Below are positions 23,170 through 34,965 of a DNA stretch of 64,000 nt, piece by piece; position 1 is the stretch's first letter; each line of letters starts with the position of its first letter. Origin of the DNA: Thozetella sp. PMI_491 (lineage: Eukaryota > Ascomycota > Sordariomycetes > Chaetosphaeriales > Chaetosphaeriaceae); contig MU270066.1 of NCBI GenBank assembly GCA_021432635.1, positions 310,001 through 374,000 on the forward strand, written 5' to 3'. The position numbers and the translations under genes were made by a program. The notes beneath the pieces are model-generated. The model had not been told where the DNA came from. It did not search any database and worked only from the letters and a program-made list of their open reading frames with translations.

Positions 23170-24380
23170 GATGACGTGAAATTCTGCCTGGGAGACACGA
23201 AACGAGGGTGTAGTTTTGTTCACTCTGGCTCAGGATGTGCAGACAACAGAACGTACATCGTGTCGCGGCACGACATGGGTCATGAAGCTGAAGAGTAAAA
23301 GGTGGCATGGATCTCACCAGGCTATGAGTGCTTGGGAAACAACCAGCCGCCTAAACCTCTGTCCAAGCAGGGCTCGCAGCCAATCACAGCCAAGGTGCGA
23401 CCCAAGCATTCCGCCTCGTCTTAACCATTCGCTGAGGCGGTTTCGCCGTGCACGTGTGGCATGCGGCATTTTGATGGCAGTGGCTCAAATAGAATGTCTC
23501 TCGTGAGTGCATCGCTATCTCGCCCGAGAAACCCGATATCACGCCAGACTCTTGACACGGTGTGCCAAGATTTTGTGCATTCGTTCGGGCAGCTTCAAGC
23601 TTTCATAAACAAATCATGTACAGCTACCTAGAAGCATAACCATTCTTAGCCTTCGCTATAGTTCGATTCACACTGCTATTCAGATATTCATGAATTCGGT
23701 AAGGATAGGCAGCTTAGGTTGACCATGTCCATCAAGCTAAGTAATAGGCATACCAAACCAGTACCTGCGTGAGGATAAGTAGCACGTCTCATACGGTTAA
23801 GAGAGAAGAAGGGAATAGGGTAGCTGTGCCGGCTGCCATACTCGATATACCCTGCAATTTGCTACGCATCGCTTGCTGCACTTTGTCTTGTTCAGGGCCC
23901 ACTAGGCGGGGGAAAGGCCCTGCCCCCCGTGACTTGGCACGCAGAGTCAGTAACCTCCCCGCGCAACTCATCGCTTCACTGGGTGAGCGGCATAGAGATC
24001 ATCGTAAATGATGCCAAAATGGTGCGTTGGTGCCTTGTCAAAGCCCTATGTGCAGCCGGTATATGGGTAGGGCCAATCCGTGCTGGAATAGTGATGCAGA
24101 TCCCCCGTGAAGGATCATTAGAGGATACGCCAAACCCAGCGGTCGTCGCGCCCAAGGCCGTGACGTCAAATGCATAGCTATGCAGATAGGCCAGGGCATT
24201 TGTTTTACGTCTGTCCTCAAATTAAACTATGATTTGTACTACCCTCTGTACGAGCTTTTTTGTTAGTTGTATTACCACCTTAGTGGCACGAGTCCTTCGC
24301 CCAGCCAGGCATAGTGAGCTATGAGTAGCAATGCAGTCGTAGGACAGAAAACATGACAGTGCTAGCTCCATCTTCCACCA
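23170..24380. other. intergenic, 1.2 kb
   Basis: Shared upstream region of the divergent NACHT-ankyrin gene (-) and the broken sugar transporter (+). Short frames only; nothing recognised. Confidence 0.4.
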
Positions 24381-26279
24381 CTGGAGATTCTTCGTAGCCG
24401 CGATAATCGTCTCGACAGGCGGCTTTCAGTACACGTATGGATATTCCATCTTTTCCAATGTTTGGGCATGGAATACCCGGATTATCTGCGTAGGTTCTCC
24501 CCTCTTTTCACCTTATCGCAGCGAGTCATATCATCCCCGACACGACGACTGCAGGCGGAAGATCCGATGGCGGATGAATGCACGCCAGATGGGAGACAAG
24601 AGCCGGCGCTGCTGGTTGTAGGCTCAGTATTGATGTCCTTGGTAGTCGGAGCTACCTCGACATGGATGGGTCGGATAACAGGGCTCTGGGCAGCATGTTT
24701 CCTCTTCATCCTCGCAGCAGCTCTTGCGCATGGTTCCATTAAGAGATCTGTGCTTCAGGGCGCCATGTTTGTCATGGGCGTGGCCAGGTCGCTGTTCTTC
24801 GCACACACGCAGCTGTATATCCACGAATGCAGCTTACCCAGATATCGTGGCTTGGCCATAGGGTTGTTCAACTGCTTGAACCTGTTAGGTACGCAACCAG
24901 ATTATCCTCTCTGACCGAGCTACGGTCTCTTCTAAATCTGCGCAGGTAATCTTCTGGCAGTTGCAGCAGGTCAGAAGACTTGGGAGGATGACTCCAGCTT
25001 GGCCGGCGGTCCTTCCTCGTATGCTGTACCGCTGATCACGCTCTACCCATCTGCCTCCATCGCTGCGATCGGTTTGCTCTTGGTTCCGGAGTCCCCGCGG
25101 TGGCTGCTATCGATGGGGCGAAATGACCGAGCCAATAGGGCTCTCGAGAAGTTAAGGCCGATTTTGTGGCCAATAGAAACGGAATTGCGACAGATGAGCT
25201 CAATATCAGATCCATCTTTAAAGCACTGATGGTGGAATAACTTCCTCGAGCTCTCCCGAACGGCCACCAATCGGCGCCGAACAGCCCTTTCTGTCGCCGT
25301 CTTCACCTTGAGGGTCGTATGCGGTCAACTCTACCTGCTGATTTACGGATACGTATTCGTCATCAGCATAGACACATTTCCTGGGTTTCAATCAAATTAT
25401 ATGCTCCGGTCGATTGGGGTTACCGCAGCCGTTGTTAATTGCATCTTTATTACGAGATATGGCCACCGGAGGCCATTCCTGGTCACCAGCCTCAGTATCG
25501 TGTTCTGCGTTGTCCTCATCGTCGCCGTGATACTGAGCGAGGCTCGGGACAAAATCGTAGCGGGACAATTTGTGACCGCAGCCATTTTGATCTCCTCGTT
25601 TGTTTACTACGGCTTCATCGTTCCATTTGTATGGTCTCCGGAGTCGAGATACCCACACAGAGGCTGCGTTCTTGCGCGATTGGTCTTGCTTCGTCCGTGG
25701 AACTGCTTTTCTCGGTGAGACCTACACTATCTGTCGATATGGTCCCTAGTTTGTTTACTTTTAGAAACAGTTCATATTTCAATACACGTCCGGACGCATC
25801 TACGGCCCCCCTCCTGAGGGGCGCGGCATGGGGCCTCGGTACGGATATATCTGGGTGGGGTCGTCATTCTTGGCCGTAATATGGACCTACTTCTTTCTCC
25901 CGGAGACTAAGGACTTGTCGTTTGAGGAAATTGACATGCTTGTGAGTTATCCATGCCTAACCCCCGGTACTTTCACATAGCGCTCACAGCGACGCAGTTT
26001 GAGGCACGGATACCCGCTAGACAATTTCGATCCTTTCGATTTATCCCGGTCGCTAGTCCTACATCGGAGGCCGGAACCGAGTTGTCTACTGGAAAGACCC
26101 TATCTGAGCCCTTCCTGGAAACAGGAACTACCGAGCACCATGAAAGGCTATCAAAGGTGACTCGGAGGCTACGCTGTTGTCGGTCCCAATCCCGGCTGTA
26201 TCCTCAGCTGAATACCGACCATGAGAGGGCATGGGAGCCAGTCACAACTAAACCAAGATGGTGGGGATCGAAACGATAA
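24381..26279 (+). pseudogene. broken MFS sugar (hexose/lactose-type) transporter
   Basis: Sugar-porter family signs are spread through the region: QYTYGYS in helix 1, IHECSLPRYRGLAIGLFN after helix 4, VPESPRWLL at the central loop, EIPTQRLRS near helix 10, and FFLPETKDLSFEEIDML followed across an intron (25942-25997) by FEARIPARQF. Plausible introns also occur at about 24891-24944 and 25719-25769. Two lesions are not explained by splicing: an in-frame TGA at 25227-25229, and a one-base loss near 25632 that separates PFVW from VSGVEIPTQ. No start codon is in frame with the first helix. The intact ancestor would be a 12-helix plasma-membrane sugar/H+ symporter. One sequencing error could explain the frameshift but not both lesions. 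Confidence 0.75.
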
Positions 26280-26607
26280 CTACCCGTTTCATCGACAGAT
26301 ATTAAGCGACTACACGCTCTCTGAGCCCCGAGTATCGCGATGTAGTACAATTCTCGAAGCCCTTACAGGCAGTCATGAAACAAGGCTCTGCGCTGAGTCG
26401 CAACACCGCCCCGAGCGAATATTAATTGCATACGCGTTTCACCGTTTATCAGACACATGCTACTTGAAAGTCGGCATAGGTACATCAGAAAATAGTCTCA
26501 ACTGCACAGCTGAAAATGACCAGTCTTCCAAGTAGAATTTCAGATGCATCCGGGTCCGTAGGCAACGCAGCAAAACCGAATAGCTCCTAGTCTCTGTAAA
26601 CCCTAGA
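26280..26607. other. intergenic, convergent 3' ends
   Basis: Between the ends of the transporter remnant (+) and the sugar dehydrogenase (-). One short frame (26221-26535) has no resemblance; nothing else. Confidence 0.4.
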
Positions 26608-28116
26608 CTAGGCGGTCTCAAGTAGCACGTAGATCTCGCCGGTGGCGTCGGAGGTCATGAACAGTCGGCCGGCGCTGTCGAGGGCCAACCCAACAGGTCT
26701 GAAGCAGCTACCGGGGCAGAGGTTAAGATTCGAGTTGGTCATGATGTCGATAAGAGCCGTAGTGCTAGTAGCAGGCTCAACGGGCTCGCCGTTGGCAAAG
26801 GCAATCTGGGTCAGCCTGTAACCGATGGGTGGAGACCGGTTCCCTAGTAGTCATTAGCATTAGAGAGAATGAGACTCGGGTGTTGGGAAGACATACAGCT
26901 TCCATGGAAAGAGATATATGCTGCAGATCCATCAGGCTTGAAAAGCAGGTCTAGCGGGGCCATATGGGCCTGTCCTTTGTCAATATAAGAGGTTCCATGG
27001 TAGGTAGGTTTAGGAAACTTACCTGGAAAGTGAGGCGCGGAGCTACCTTCGTCTGGGCGCAGTAGCTATCATTGATAGTTGAGGTTTGTGTGGAAGTGAT
27101 CTGCATGCCGATCTCCAGGTTACCAGAGTTGGGCACGCCGGTTAAATTCCACACAGATAAGCACTGATAACCGTCAGCAACCTGAAGAAGAAGATCTCGG
27201 GCTCCATCTCATACATCAGGATAACCATAGTTCGGAGGAGGGTTGGTCGGCTCGTCGCTTAGCGGCCCAAAGTAATTCAGCTCTTCGCCGGGGTTGTTTG
27301 TGTGAATGTCGACGCCATCCCTAGCCAGGTTATCGACCGAGTTCTCGACCGAGTAAATGCCGCCAGTGGTGGGTTCCTCGGCAACCCCGACGTCATTGCG
27401 CAGACCCCATCCGAGAATTCGGCCCTCGGAGCTATAGTCGTAAGGCCGGTTTTCTGGAATGTTGTCCAAGTCAAAGACACGGATCTGAGATCGACCCGTG
27501 GTGATATCGCGGGTGCCGTCATCCAGGTTCTCTGCGCTACCGCGAGAAACCAGGAGCTGTGTGGGCTGTTTCTTGGACAGAGTTAAGGTCCGGCTCACAT
27601 GGTCATCGTTTGTCATGTTGTTGATGATGGTGGCCCGGTCGCTACCCGCGACACCTGCCGCGGAATCATAGCTCCAGGAGTAGACAGCCTCGGCCGATGA
27701 GGCGTACAGCGTCTTGCCGTCTGCAGAGAGCGCGATCCCATGCGTGAGCTAAACGGACTTGTTAGCAACCCGAGCCCGTGCCCTCGGAGCGTTTTGCTCA
27801 CATCTGTCTGACTCAGCAATTGGGTCGTAGTCGCGACGAGACAAGTGCCGCCGTTGTCTTGGAATGTGATCCTTGCAATCCCGGTCCCTGCTTGAGCCAC
27901 CAGGAGTGCGCCCTGGTCGTCGAACGTGATGCCTCGCGGGCTGCTCAGTCCTTTGACCACGAGCTGAGATTGCCAGCCAGAGGCTACGACAGGTGCCGGG
28001 TATGATGGCGTTAGCACGTTGGAGCAAGTCTGTCGAGGGACCGTGTTAGCCAGTATGGCTTGGCAGTTTGCCAAGACCGCTACGGCAGCCTGGAAGATGC
28101 TCAGTGATCGAGACAT
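26608..28116 (-). CDS. secreted PQQ-type sugar/sorbosone dehydrogenase-like protein (AA12 family)
   Basis: Five exons, 27802-28116, 27215-27748, 27023-27163, 26897-26969 and 26608-26843, total 1299 nt, 432 residues, all in frame. ATG 28116 begins a signal peptide (MSRSLSIFQAAVAVL). The body is a six-bladed beta-propeller of the glucose/sorbosone dehydrogenase superfamily: LSSPRGITFDDQGALLV, THGIALSADGKTLYAS, LLVSRGS, GWGLRNDVG, PGEELNYFGP, NYGYPDC, HMAPLDLLFKPDGSAAY, ISFHGSWNR and PVGLALDSAGRLF. This matches the fungal AA12 oxidoreductases, in which pyrroloquinoline quinone and Ca2+ serve oxidation of pyranoses and electrons can go to lytic polysaccharide monooxygenases. No cytochrome b or CBM1 domain is attached. 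Cofactor use is inferred from the family. Confidence 0.9.
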
Positions 28117-29651
28117 GGTAGTAGGCGAATGAAAAGTCAACCAGGCCCTTCCAAGCAGAAGGAATTCTCCCGTTCTATTTCCTCGCCGGGGAACCGGCAT
28201 TTATCAACAGATCTTGCAGTAACGGCATCATGATTAAGCAGGAATGCCAGGCGGCGGCGTGGAATGGAAGGTAGTATCCGGGGATCCTTGGAGGTTACAG
28301 CGATGTTAGCTGCCCAGAGCCAGGCTCCGCCTGGGTGGGTAAACTCGACGGCGATCGACACTCGTACTCCGAAAGTTCCACGAATCCGCAACCCAAGGCG
28401 CCTCCCTCATCCAGGGCGAGTGCCGATGCCAAGATGGACAACTACACCTCATCCTGGTCTCTCGGTGGCGGAGAGACCATGCACGTGCCAAAAGCTAAAA
28501 AGCAATGCAGCATGACAAAAGTCTTTGTGAGCAAGCAGATAAGAGCTTCCTTCTATGGTATAACAGTGACATTGCAGCAACGAAGGTAACACTTGTTCCT
28601 GGGATCGTAAATGCCGGCGAGAGCCCGCGCCTAGGTGCCGAGAGCCCCTTTTTAAGAAGGATCGCGTCATACCCGCCAGCTGACATAGCACCTTGGAATT
28701 CGGATCTAACGTTTCAGACAGATTTAACGCCGAGAAGTCTCAAAGGCAGCCTACAGCGCACTTGTTAACCTCGGGGTCGTCATGTGCTGCCTCTTGATCG
28801 GAAGTTGATAGACGGTGTCACGTCGCACACTCTGAATCAGTGTCTCGGCGACTCAGAAGCAAATAATCCGTAGGATCAGGAATCGCGCACTGCATAGAGT
28901 AAATTTGAGTAACCTTCCAGCGAGATCAAGGTTGTATTTCGATTTCTGGGGTAGCTAATCTCCGCGAGTCAGTGAATCCGTACTACGGGTCTCCAGAGGC
29001 TGTTTCGAAAGAAGTGCAGACTCAAAGATTAGGTAGCCTTGGGTGTCAGTGAAGCTACTTGTTTGCAAATCTACGGTAACCTAGACACTGAAGTCCCAGT
29101 TTGGCCATATATTGTATGGTGCCATTTTGGAACGGACCGCGGTATTTAGTACTCGAATCCTTGGTGTTTCCCCGATTTCTCGTACAAGAGGACTCTTCTC
29201 TACGACTTCTTAGCGGGCACTATTTGCGCTTTTGTTTGCAAAATGGAAATTCCTTAGGCGGGGAAGCTTTTGGGATAAAATACTATTAAGACAACGCGTA
29301 CTAGGTGCTCTGCTCTGAGAGTATAGCTGGATGTATATCAGAGCCCGCCCTTGTTCAGCCACGCTGCTGAGCGGTCAAATTTAGCATGTGGATCCTGGCT
29401 AGCCCCCTACTCAGTACCTCTTCGTTCCCCTGATAGCGATACCACGGGGGTCCTGTTGCCGGCCCACCAACTTTTCTTATTTTGGCTTCGACAGGGCTGA
29501 ACGAGTGCCGAGCTGAAGTCGCTCCTGACTTTATCTCAGCGCCCGGTTCTCGTAGTCTCTGAGGTCTCCTTTTTGTTGGCACCGAGGGGTATATCTTGAA
29601 CAACTCTGCAGTACTAACCGTCATCTCTACGCTCAAGCTCATCGAATCTCG
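28117..29651. other. intergenic, 1.5 kb
   Basis: Upstream of the sugar dehydrogenase. Frames such as 28505-28768 and 29355-29789 (-) have no domain, and the latter is the shadow of the phosphotransferase remnant. Nothing recognised. Confidence 0.4.
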
Positions 29652-30978
29652 GCCACCGTAATAGAGAAACGAGCATCTCGGGATGGCCTGGAATGGTACA
29701 ACGCTACCTGGGACCTTGAACCCCGATGGACCCGCGAGCCATCGGTTGAGGCTGTCAAAAAGGTCTGCTGTCAGCAACTCAGCATTCACGACAAATCAAG
29801 TTGTTCGGTCAAATTTTTCGCAGCTGGCGGCTTCAAAAAACCTTACCTAGTCGAATTCCTACTTCTCCGAATTTGTTGATGAGAGTCTCGCTCCCTGTAG
29901 ATCCTGGCAACAAAACTCGGGAAGAGGTTGCGACTCTGCGGTTTCTTCTCGCCAACACAACCATTCCGGTACCTAAAGTCACCGCATTTGACGATTCTGC
30001 TAGCAATGAGTTGGGTTTCGAGTGGATATTACTGGAGCCGATGCCAGGAGTCTCGGCCTACCAACGATGGCGCAAGCTGTCCTAGACCCAGAAGACTGAA
30101 TTGGTCAGTAAGCTTGCCGATTTTCAAGCACAGTTCTTCAGCTATGGATTTAGAGGAATCGGCACTCTAGAGGAGTCGAAGGGACCCAAAAGCGACATGA
30201 AGAGCTTCGCCCCGGGGCCCGGAGCCGTCGTATCTATGCGGTTCTTTTGAGGCGACCGTTTTGAATATGATGTGCCCCGAGGGCCTTTTAGATCTAGCTA
30301 CGATTAGCTCCATGCCCATCTCGATATCATTGTCCGCGAGCAGAGCCTTGCCATTGCAGCAGCGGAGGATGAAGATGACAAAGAAGAAGCGGAAAGAACT
30401 CGGGTACAGCCCAGAAACTCTTAGGTCTACTTCCCAAAATCTTTCCCGCCTTGCAAAGCCCACCCGCGCGAAGCTTTCTTTGGCACGCCGATCTTTCTCT
30501 TTCGAATATTCTAGTGGATGACCAAGGAAGCATCACTGCATTGATAGACTGGGAGTGTGTATCAGCTGTCCCTTTCTGGGCAGCGGCTCAAATGCCCAAG
30601 TTCCTGGGCAAGGGAGGACGAGAACAAGAACCTAAGTGCGATGAGTACACAGATGAGGATTTTACGACTGCGAAATCAGGACAAGGGGAAGATGAACTCG
30701 ATAATGAAGGCAAGAACTCCCTATACTGGGTTCATCTCATGGAGTACGATATGACACATATGAGGAAGGTATATACGGCCCGAATGCGGGAGCTTCAGCC
30801 AGGTTGGGATGAGGAGGTCGCAGAATGTTTGCTACGTACAGATTTCTGGAACGCCACAGTGCAGTGTAACAGCGGTTACTTTCTCAGGGATGTCGATGAG
30901 TGGGTTAGCGCCGTGGAAAAGGGTGATTTCATTAGCTTCCTTGATGTACAGGCTAGAAAAGTGGTAGAAGACGAGTAG
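29652..30978 (+). pseudogene. phosphotransferase (APH/choline-kinase-like) pseudogene
   Basis: Remnant of the large fungal aminoglycoside-phosphotransferase-like family. Recognisable pieces in order: WDLEPRWTREPSVEAV, VKFFAAGGFKK, LLMRVSLPVDPGNKT, IPVPKVTAFDDS, GFEWILLEPMPG, FRGIGTLEE, VPRGPFRSSYD, FLWHADLSLSNILVDD (catalytic loop, with HAD for the usual HxD) and ALIDWECVS (metal-binding Asp). Lesions: a frameshift near 29850-29880; stops at 30083-30085 (TAG), 30248-30250 (TGA) and 30305-30307 (TAG), each where the family usually has Trp; and a second frameshift near 30418. Only the last 175 codons or so, to TAG 30978, are open. Two of the three stop changes are CpA to TpA on the minus strand, as RIP makes. 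Confidence 0.85.
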
Positions 30979-31617
30979 ATTGGAACAGCATTGAACTAAA
31001 ATTCTTGTTGTTGCGCCGGCTAGGAATAAAACACTGGAATGTAGCAAGTGGCATGGGGATGCGGCGCCTCGGCCACGTTTGTGTTACAAACGCTAATGAT
31101 ATGCATCCTTTTCGTCCTAAACTAACCAAGTCAGTCTAGCTAGGCTTATCAATTCATTTACTTTGGCTAGCATTCCTTCAATTTCCCGCTCGTCAATAGC
31201 CACAATACTACATCCTCTATTGAGGACTTCGAACCGCTTCTGCCGATTACAGTCTTGAGAAACCATCTAAATACATAGCAGCCTCGAAAATGTTGGCTTA
31301 GCAGCAAACTATTGTTAACTTTTTCAGTGTCATGTTGTCTCATGGATGGAAAGGTGATAAACACCTTTCCATCGAAGGTAAACTCCACACCCCATCTCCA
31401 CATTCCCTTATGCTATTCGTCACAAGGGGTATATGATATCCTCCAGCTGCAGAATAGTCAAGTCTGCATGCAGAGCCACGTGCCGTTGCGCCCTTCCCCT
31501 CTTTGTCAACTTGATGCCCGACGCCGGCGATTTCCCTTTGAACAGGTCTTGCTCACCTTCCATCGAATCACCTTAGTCGACTACAATATTCTCTACCTGG
31601 AATCCCACACCGATAAC
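30979..31617. other. intergenic, upstream of the SDR gene
   Basis: Carries a perfect 12-bp hairpin (31345-31373, listed separately). The frame of the SDR is open upstream from 31312 but contains no sequence typical of the family before ATG 31618. Nothing else. Confidence 0.4.
31345..31373. repeat. perfect 12-bp inverted repeat (hairpin)
   Basis: Left arm 31345-31356 (gatggaaaggtg) is matched exactly by the reverse complement at 31362-31373, with a 5-base loop (ataaa). It lies 245 bases before the SDR start codon. A role as transcript hairpin or factor site is possible; neither is shown. Confidence 0.75.
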
Positions 31618-32511
31618 ATGGCTGTTGAGCGATCTGACCTGAAGAACAGGACCATCCCTGAGATGCGTTTCTGCTCCCCTGGCTCGCCCGCGCCACAATC
31701 TCGGGACTTCAAAACAGATCAGTCGACTGAACCGGCATTGGAGCGTTTCCGTGTTAAAGGAAATGCAATTGTGACGGGTGGCGGGGGTGACTTGGGCTCA
31801 ACAGCTGCCCGTGCCCTCCTCCAGCATGGACTCAAGGGCCTGATCGTCTTTGACTTGGACCTCGTGGAGGCCGGCAAGCGCATTGAGAAGCTCAAGGCCG
31901 AGTTCCCGGCCGCCGCCATCGATTTCAGGAAAGTCAACATCACCGACGCCGACATGGTGCGGCAGGCGGTAGACGAGGTCGTGGAGCTGTTAGGGTCAGT
32001 CGATATTCTTCTCAATTTTGCTGGCGTCGTGTCTGTCGCGCACAGCGTGGACGAGGACCCAAATAACTTCCGACGGACCATGGAGATCAACTCGACGGGA
32101 GCGTTTCTCATTTCTCAGGCCGTGGGCAGGAAGATGATCTCGGCGAAGACAGGGGGGAGCATCATCTTGATCGCGAGCATCTCGGGCCACCAGGTCAACT
32201 TTCCGCAGCCGCAGGTTGCGTACAACACATCCAAGGCGGCAGTGATGATGATCAAGAACTCGCTAGCGGCGGAGTGGGCGGTGCATGGCATTCGCGTGAA
32301 CAGTATCAGCCCTGGGTACATGGATACCATCCTAAACGAAGGAGACGGGCTAGAGGATGCTAAGAAGCAGTGGTACAGCCGCAATCCTATGGGTCGAATG
32401 GGCAATCGCGAGGAACTAACGGGTGCTGTGGTGCTTCTTGCAAGCAGAGCCGGGAGCTACATCAACGGTGCCGACATCCTGGTGGATGGTGGTCAGACAT
32501 TGACGTGTTAA
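31618..32511 (+). CDS. classical short-chain dehydrogenase/reductase (polyol/sorbose reductase-like)
   Basis: Intron-free gene of 297 codons from ATG 31618 to TAA 32511. Rossmann fold with cofactor loop TGGGGDLG at about residues 55-62, DLDL after beta-2, NFAGV in place of NNAG, the catalytic Ser in IASISGH, the catalytic YNTSK (Tyr and Lys), RVNSISPGYMDT, and the C-terminal INGADILVDGG. The N-terminal leader (IPEMRF, then ALERFRVKGNAIVTG) is that of fungal NADP(H)-linked reductases of the SOU1, D-arabinitol or mannitol dehydrogenase group. Asp after the second strand would favour NAD, so the cofactor is unsure. Likely cytosolic oxidation/reduction of ketoses or polyols; the exact substrate cannot be read from sequence. 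The start is chosen at MAVERSD because the upstream open frame lacks family sequence. Confidence 0.9.
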   Translation: MAVERSDLKNRTIPEMRFCSPGSPAPQSRDFKTDQSTEPALERFRVKGNAIVTGGGGDLGSTAARALLQHGLKGLIVFDLDLVEAGKRIEKLKAEFPAAAIDFRKVNITDADMVRQAVDEVVELLGSVDILLNFAGVVSVAHSVDEDPNNFRRTMEINSTGAFLISQAVGRKMISAKTGGSIILIASISGHQVNFPQPQVAYNTSKAAVMMIKNSLAAEWAVHGIRVNSISPGYMDTILNEGDGLEDAKKQWYSRNPMGRMGNREELTGAVVLLASRAGSYINGADILVDGGQTLTC

Positions 32512-33433
32512 AGGCCGAGAAAATCGAACCAAACCCCGAGCCCAAGCTAAATACCGAGTATAAGCTAGATGCCGGGCAGTTCCGGACCCGCAAGACCAAA
32601 GCGGGCTACTTAGAGCTGGTAGACTACTAGTGCCTGATTATGTTACAATAGTTATTCGATACTGTCCTTAATACATCAGTCTTGGCTAGGGTCAATATAT
32701 CTTGATGTATCTATATGTACATGTCTATGTCTAAACCCATTTATTATTTAGCCCTCTTAGGATCAAATCTGCTACGCTCAGTTGACCATCAAATGCACTA
32801 TTACGGACATACCAGCTCCCTCCCTGAGCCTCTCTTGCGGGTAAACGCGGTTCAAACTGCTTGTAAGTAGTATAGCGTGTAAACCAACACTGTATAACCT
32901 CGCCGACAACTCTCCTATCATGGCATGCAAATGTGTGGTCAATGATGTGGTCCTGCGGTATCCGAATACGAGAAGGACCGTAATCGGTTATTATCCCCAC
33001 AATTGCCAGGTCCTCGCCACTCGGGAGCCCGGGTGGCCCACTTTCAAGATCAGGTCATAAATTCACAGAGCCAGACGACTCGATACCCGAAAACTGCAGA
33101 GCTCAGTGTTGTAATTAAAAATGAAATGCCTCTCGCCCCTTTCTGCCCCTCCACTTGCATTTGGTATTAAATGCCGGGCGTCGAATCCTTAACTGAAACT
33201 TCCTGCTCCCAAACACTGCAACATTGTATTGTCTTCCTTTCAGCAGGAAACCTGAAAGCCGCGCAGTTTGGACTGCACGCCATCACCTAATTGGCCACTG
33301 TCCATTCATACACCCACGCCACAGAATCGAGGCTTCGTCTCGCATACGGCCGACCATGGAGAGTTTGGGGTTTTTGTATGTCCACCCCGACCTCGGTGTC
33401 GTAAACCGTTGTCCAACTTATGCGACCAGCAGC
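32512..33433. other. intergenic, 0.9 kb
   Basis: 3' region of the SDR gene and promoter of the ERG25-like gene. A GTATGT...CAG pair at about 33376-33432 could be a 5'-leader intron; if it is not spliced, an in-frame ATG at 33356 would add 26 residues. Nothing else. Confidence 0.4.
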
Positions 33434-34451
33434 ATGGCGAATGCCACCAACCAGATCCCCAGCCGATCCGAGCCTTACCTCACCGTGTTTGAGCAAACAT
33501 GGAACCAACAACCCCAACTTAACATCTTGGAGGCGCTGTGGGCCGTGGGTCACCCCCATTGTTTACTTTATGACCCCCCACCTTGTATCCTAACCGGTTC
33601 TGGCTCTGCAGGCTTGGTATGCGTGGTTCCAGAACGATATCCTTGCCACAGGCATCATGACCTTTCTCATACACGAAGCCGTCTACTTTGGACGGGCGCT
33701 ACCGTTCATTATCTGCGATCAGATTCCCTACTTCCACAAGTATAAGATCCAGCCGGTAAGCTCAACCCTGTTCTCTGTTCATTGGAGCGGACCTAACGCT
33801 ACGCAGGCCAAGATGCCAACCTTCAAGCAGCAGTGGGAATGCGCCTCCCTTGTCCTGTTGACACACTTCACTGTCGAGCTCCCACAGATCTGGCTGTTCC
33901 ATCCCGTCGCTACTTGGTGTGGTATGGAGTACACCGTCCCCTTTCCCAGCCTCTGGAAGATGGCTTTACACATCTCCATATTCTTTGTCGTGGAAGACGC
34001 ATGGCACTACTGGGTCCACCGCGCCATGCACTGGGGCCCACTATACAAGAACATCCACAAGGTGCACCATTACTACTCGGCCCCGTTCGGCATGGCCGCC
34101 GAGTATGCTTCTCCAATCGAAGTCATGGTATTGGGTTTCGGGACCGTCTGTAGCCCCGTGCTCTGGGTGCTCCTCACTGGTGAGCTGCACCTTGTGACCA
34201 TGCAGACGTGGATGATCCTTCGGCTTTTCCAGGCCATCGATTCCCACAGCGGGTACGATTTCCCATGGAACTTGCACCACTTCCTACCAGTTTGGGCCGG
34301 CGCGGCTCACCACGACATTCACCACGAGAAATTCATCGGCAACTATGCTTCCAGCTTCCGATGGTGGGATTATGTTATGGACACCGAGGCTGGAGCCGAG
34401 GCGTCTCAACGCCGCCGCGACAAGAAGCTCAAGGCTCTCAAGAGCCAATAG
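33434..34451 (+). CDS. erg25: C-4 methylsterol oxidase (ERG25-like)
   Basis: Di-iron membrane oxidase of the fatty-acid-hydroxylase superfamily, which oxidises the C-4 methyl groups of sterol intermediates in the ER with cytochrome b5. Three exons, 33434-33544, 33612-33755 and 33807-34451, total 900 nt, 299 residues, the usual family length. The histidine clusters are all present: HYWVHRAMH, IHKVHHYYSAPFGM and HHDIHHEKF. Other conserved blocks are EYASPIEVMVLG, IDSHSGYDFPWN and FIGNYASSFRWWD. Several hydrophobic helices precede and separate the His boxes. The C-terminus ends in a Lys/Arg-rich stretch (RRRDKKLKALKSQ), consistent with an ER-retention dilysine-like signal. ATG 33434 gives the family length; ATG 33356 is an alternative. 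Confidence 0.94.
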
Positions 34452-34939
34452 AGCAAAAGACACGATCTAAAGTGTAGATGCCGAGACACCACGCTCGTTA
34501 CATCTTGATCTATTCTCGGTATATATATAGACTTTTTTGTATCCACAACCATAACAGGTAGATTCCTGTAAATATCCTCTCTTTAGAAGAAGTAATGTAT
34601 AATACGCATAGACAAACCCTTGCGGACTGGGTGGAAATATCTTGTACATGTATATATAACTAAATGAGATTCAAAGCATAAGCTCCGAACTCATCTAAAT
34701 TATCACAGAATAGTCACAGCAAGCTAGGTTTGTCAAAATATCGTACCTAGAAGGTAGTGCTCATGTGTAACACCGGATCGATCCCACATCACCCATCTTT
34801 AGCACGAATTCTGGAGGCTACGCACTTCTCAGAGAGCATTTGAAGAAATAGATGATAACCGCGTACTACCATCAGTAGTTTGAAATCAGCAGATAAACGC
34901 AACGGTCTCGATTTGTAGTACAGCAGGCATAGGCTAGGC

Positions 34940-34965
34940 GCTATGGGCCGGGGCTATGGGCCGGG
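34940..34965. repeat. 13-bp tandem direct repeat, two copies
   Basis: gctatgggccggg at 34940-34952 is repeated exactly at 34953-34965. It is minor and of unknown role. Confidence 0.7.
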
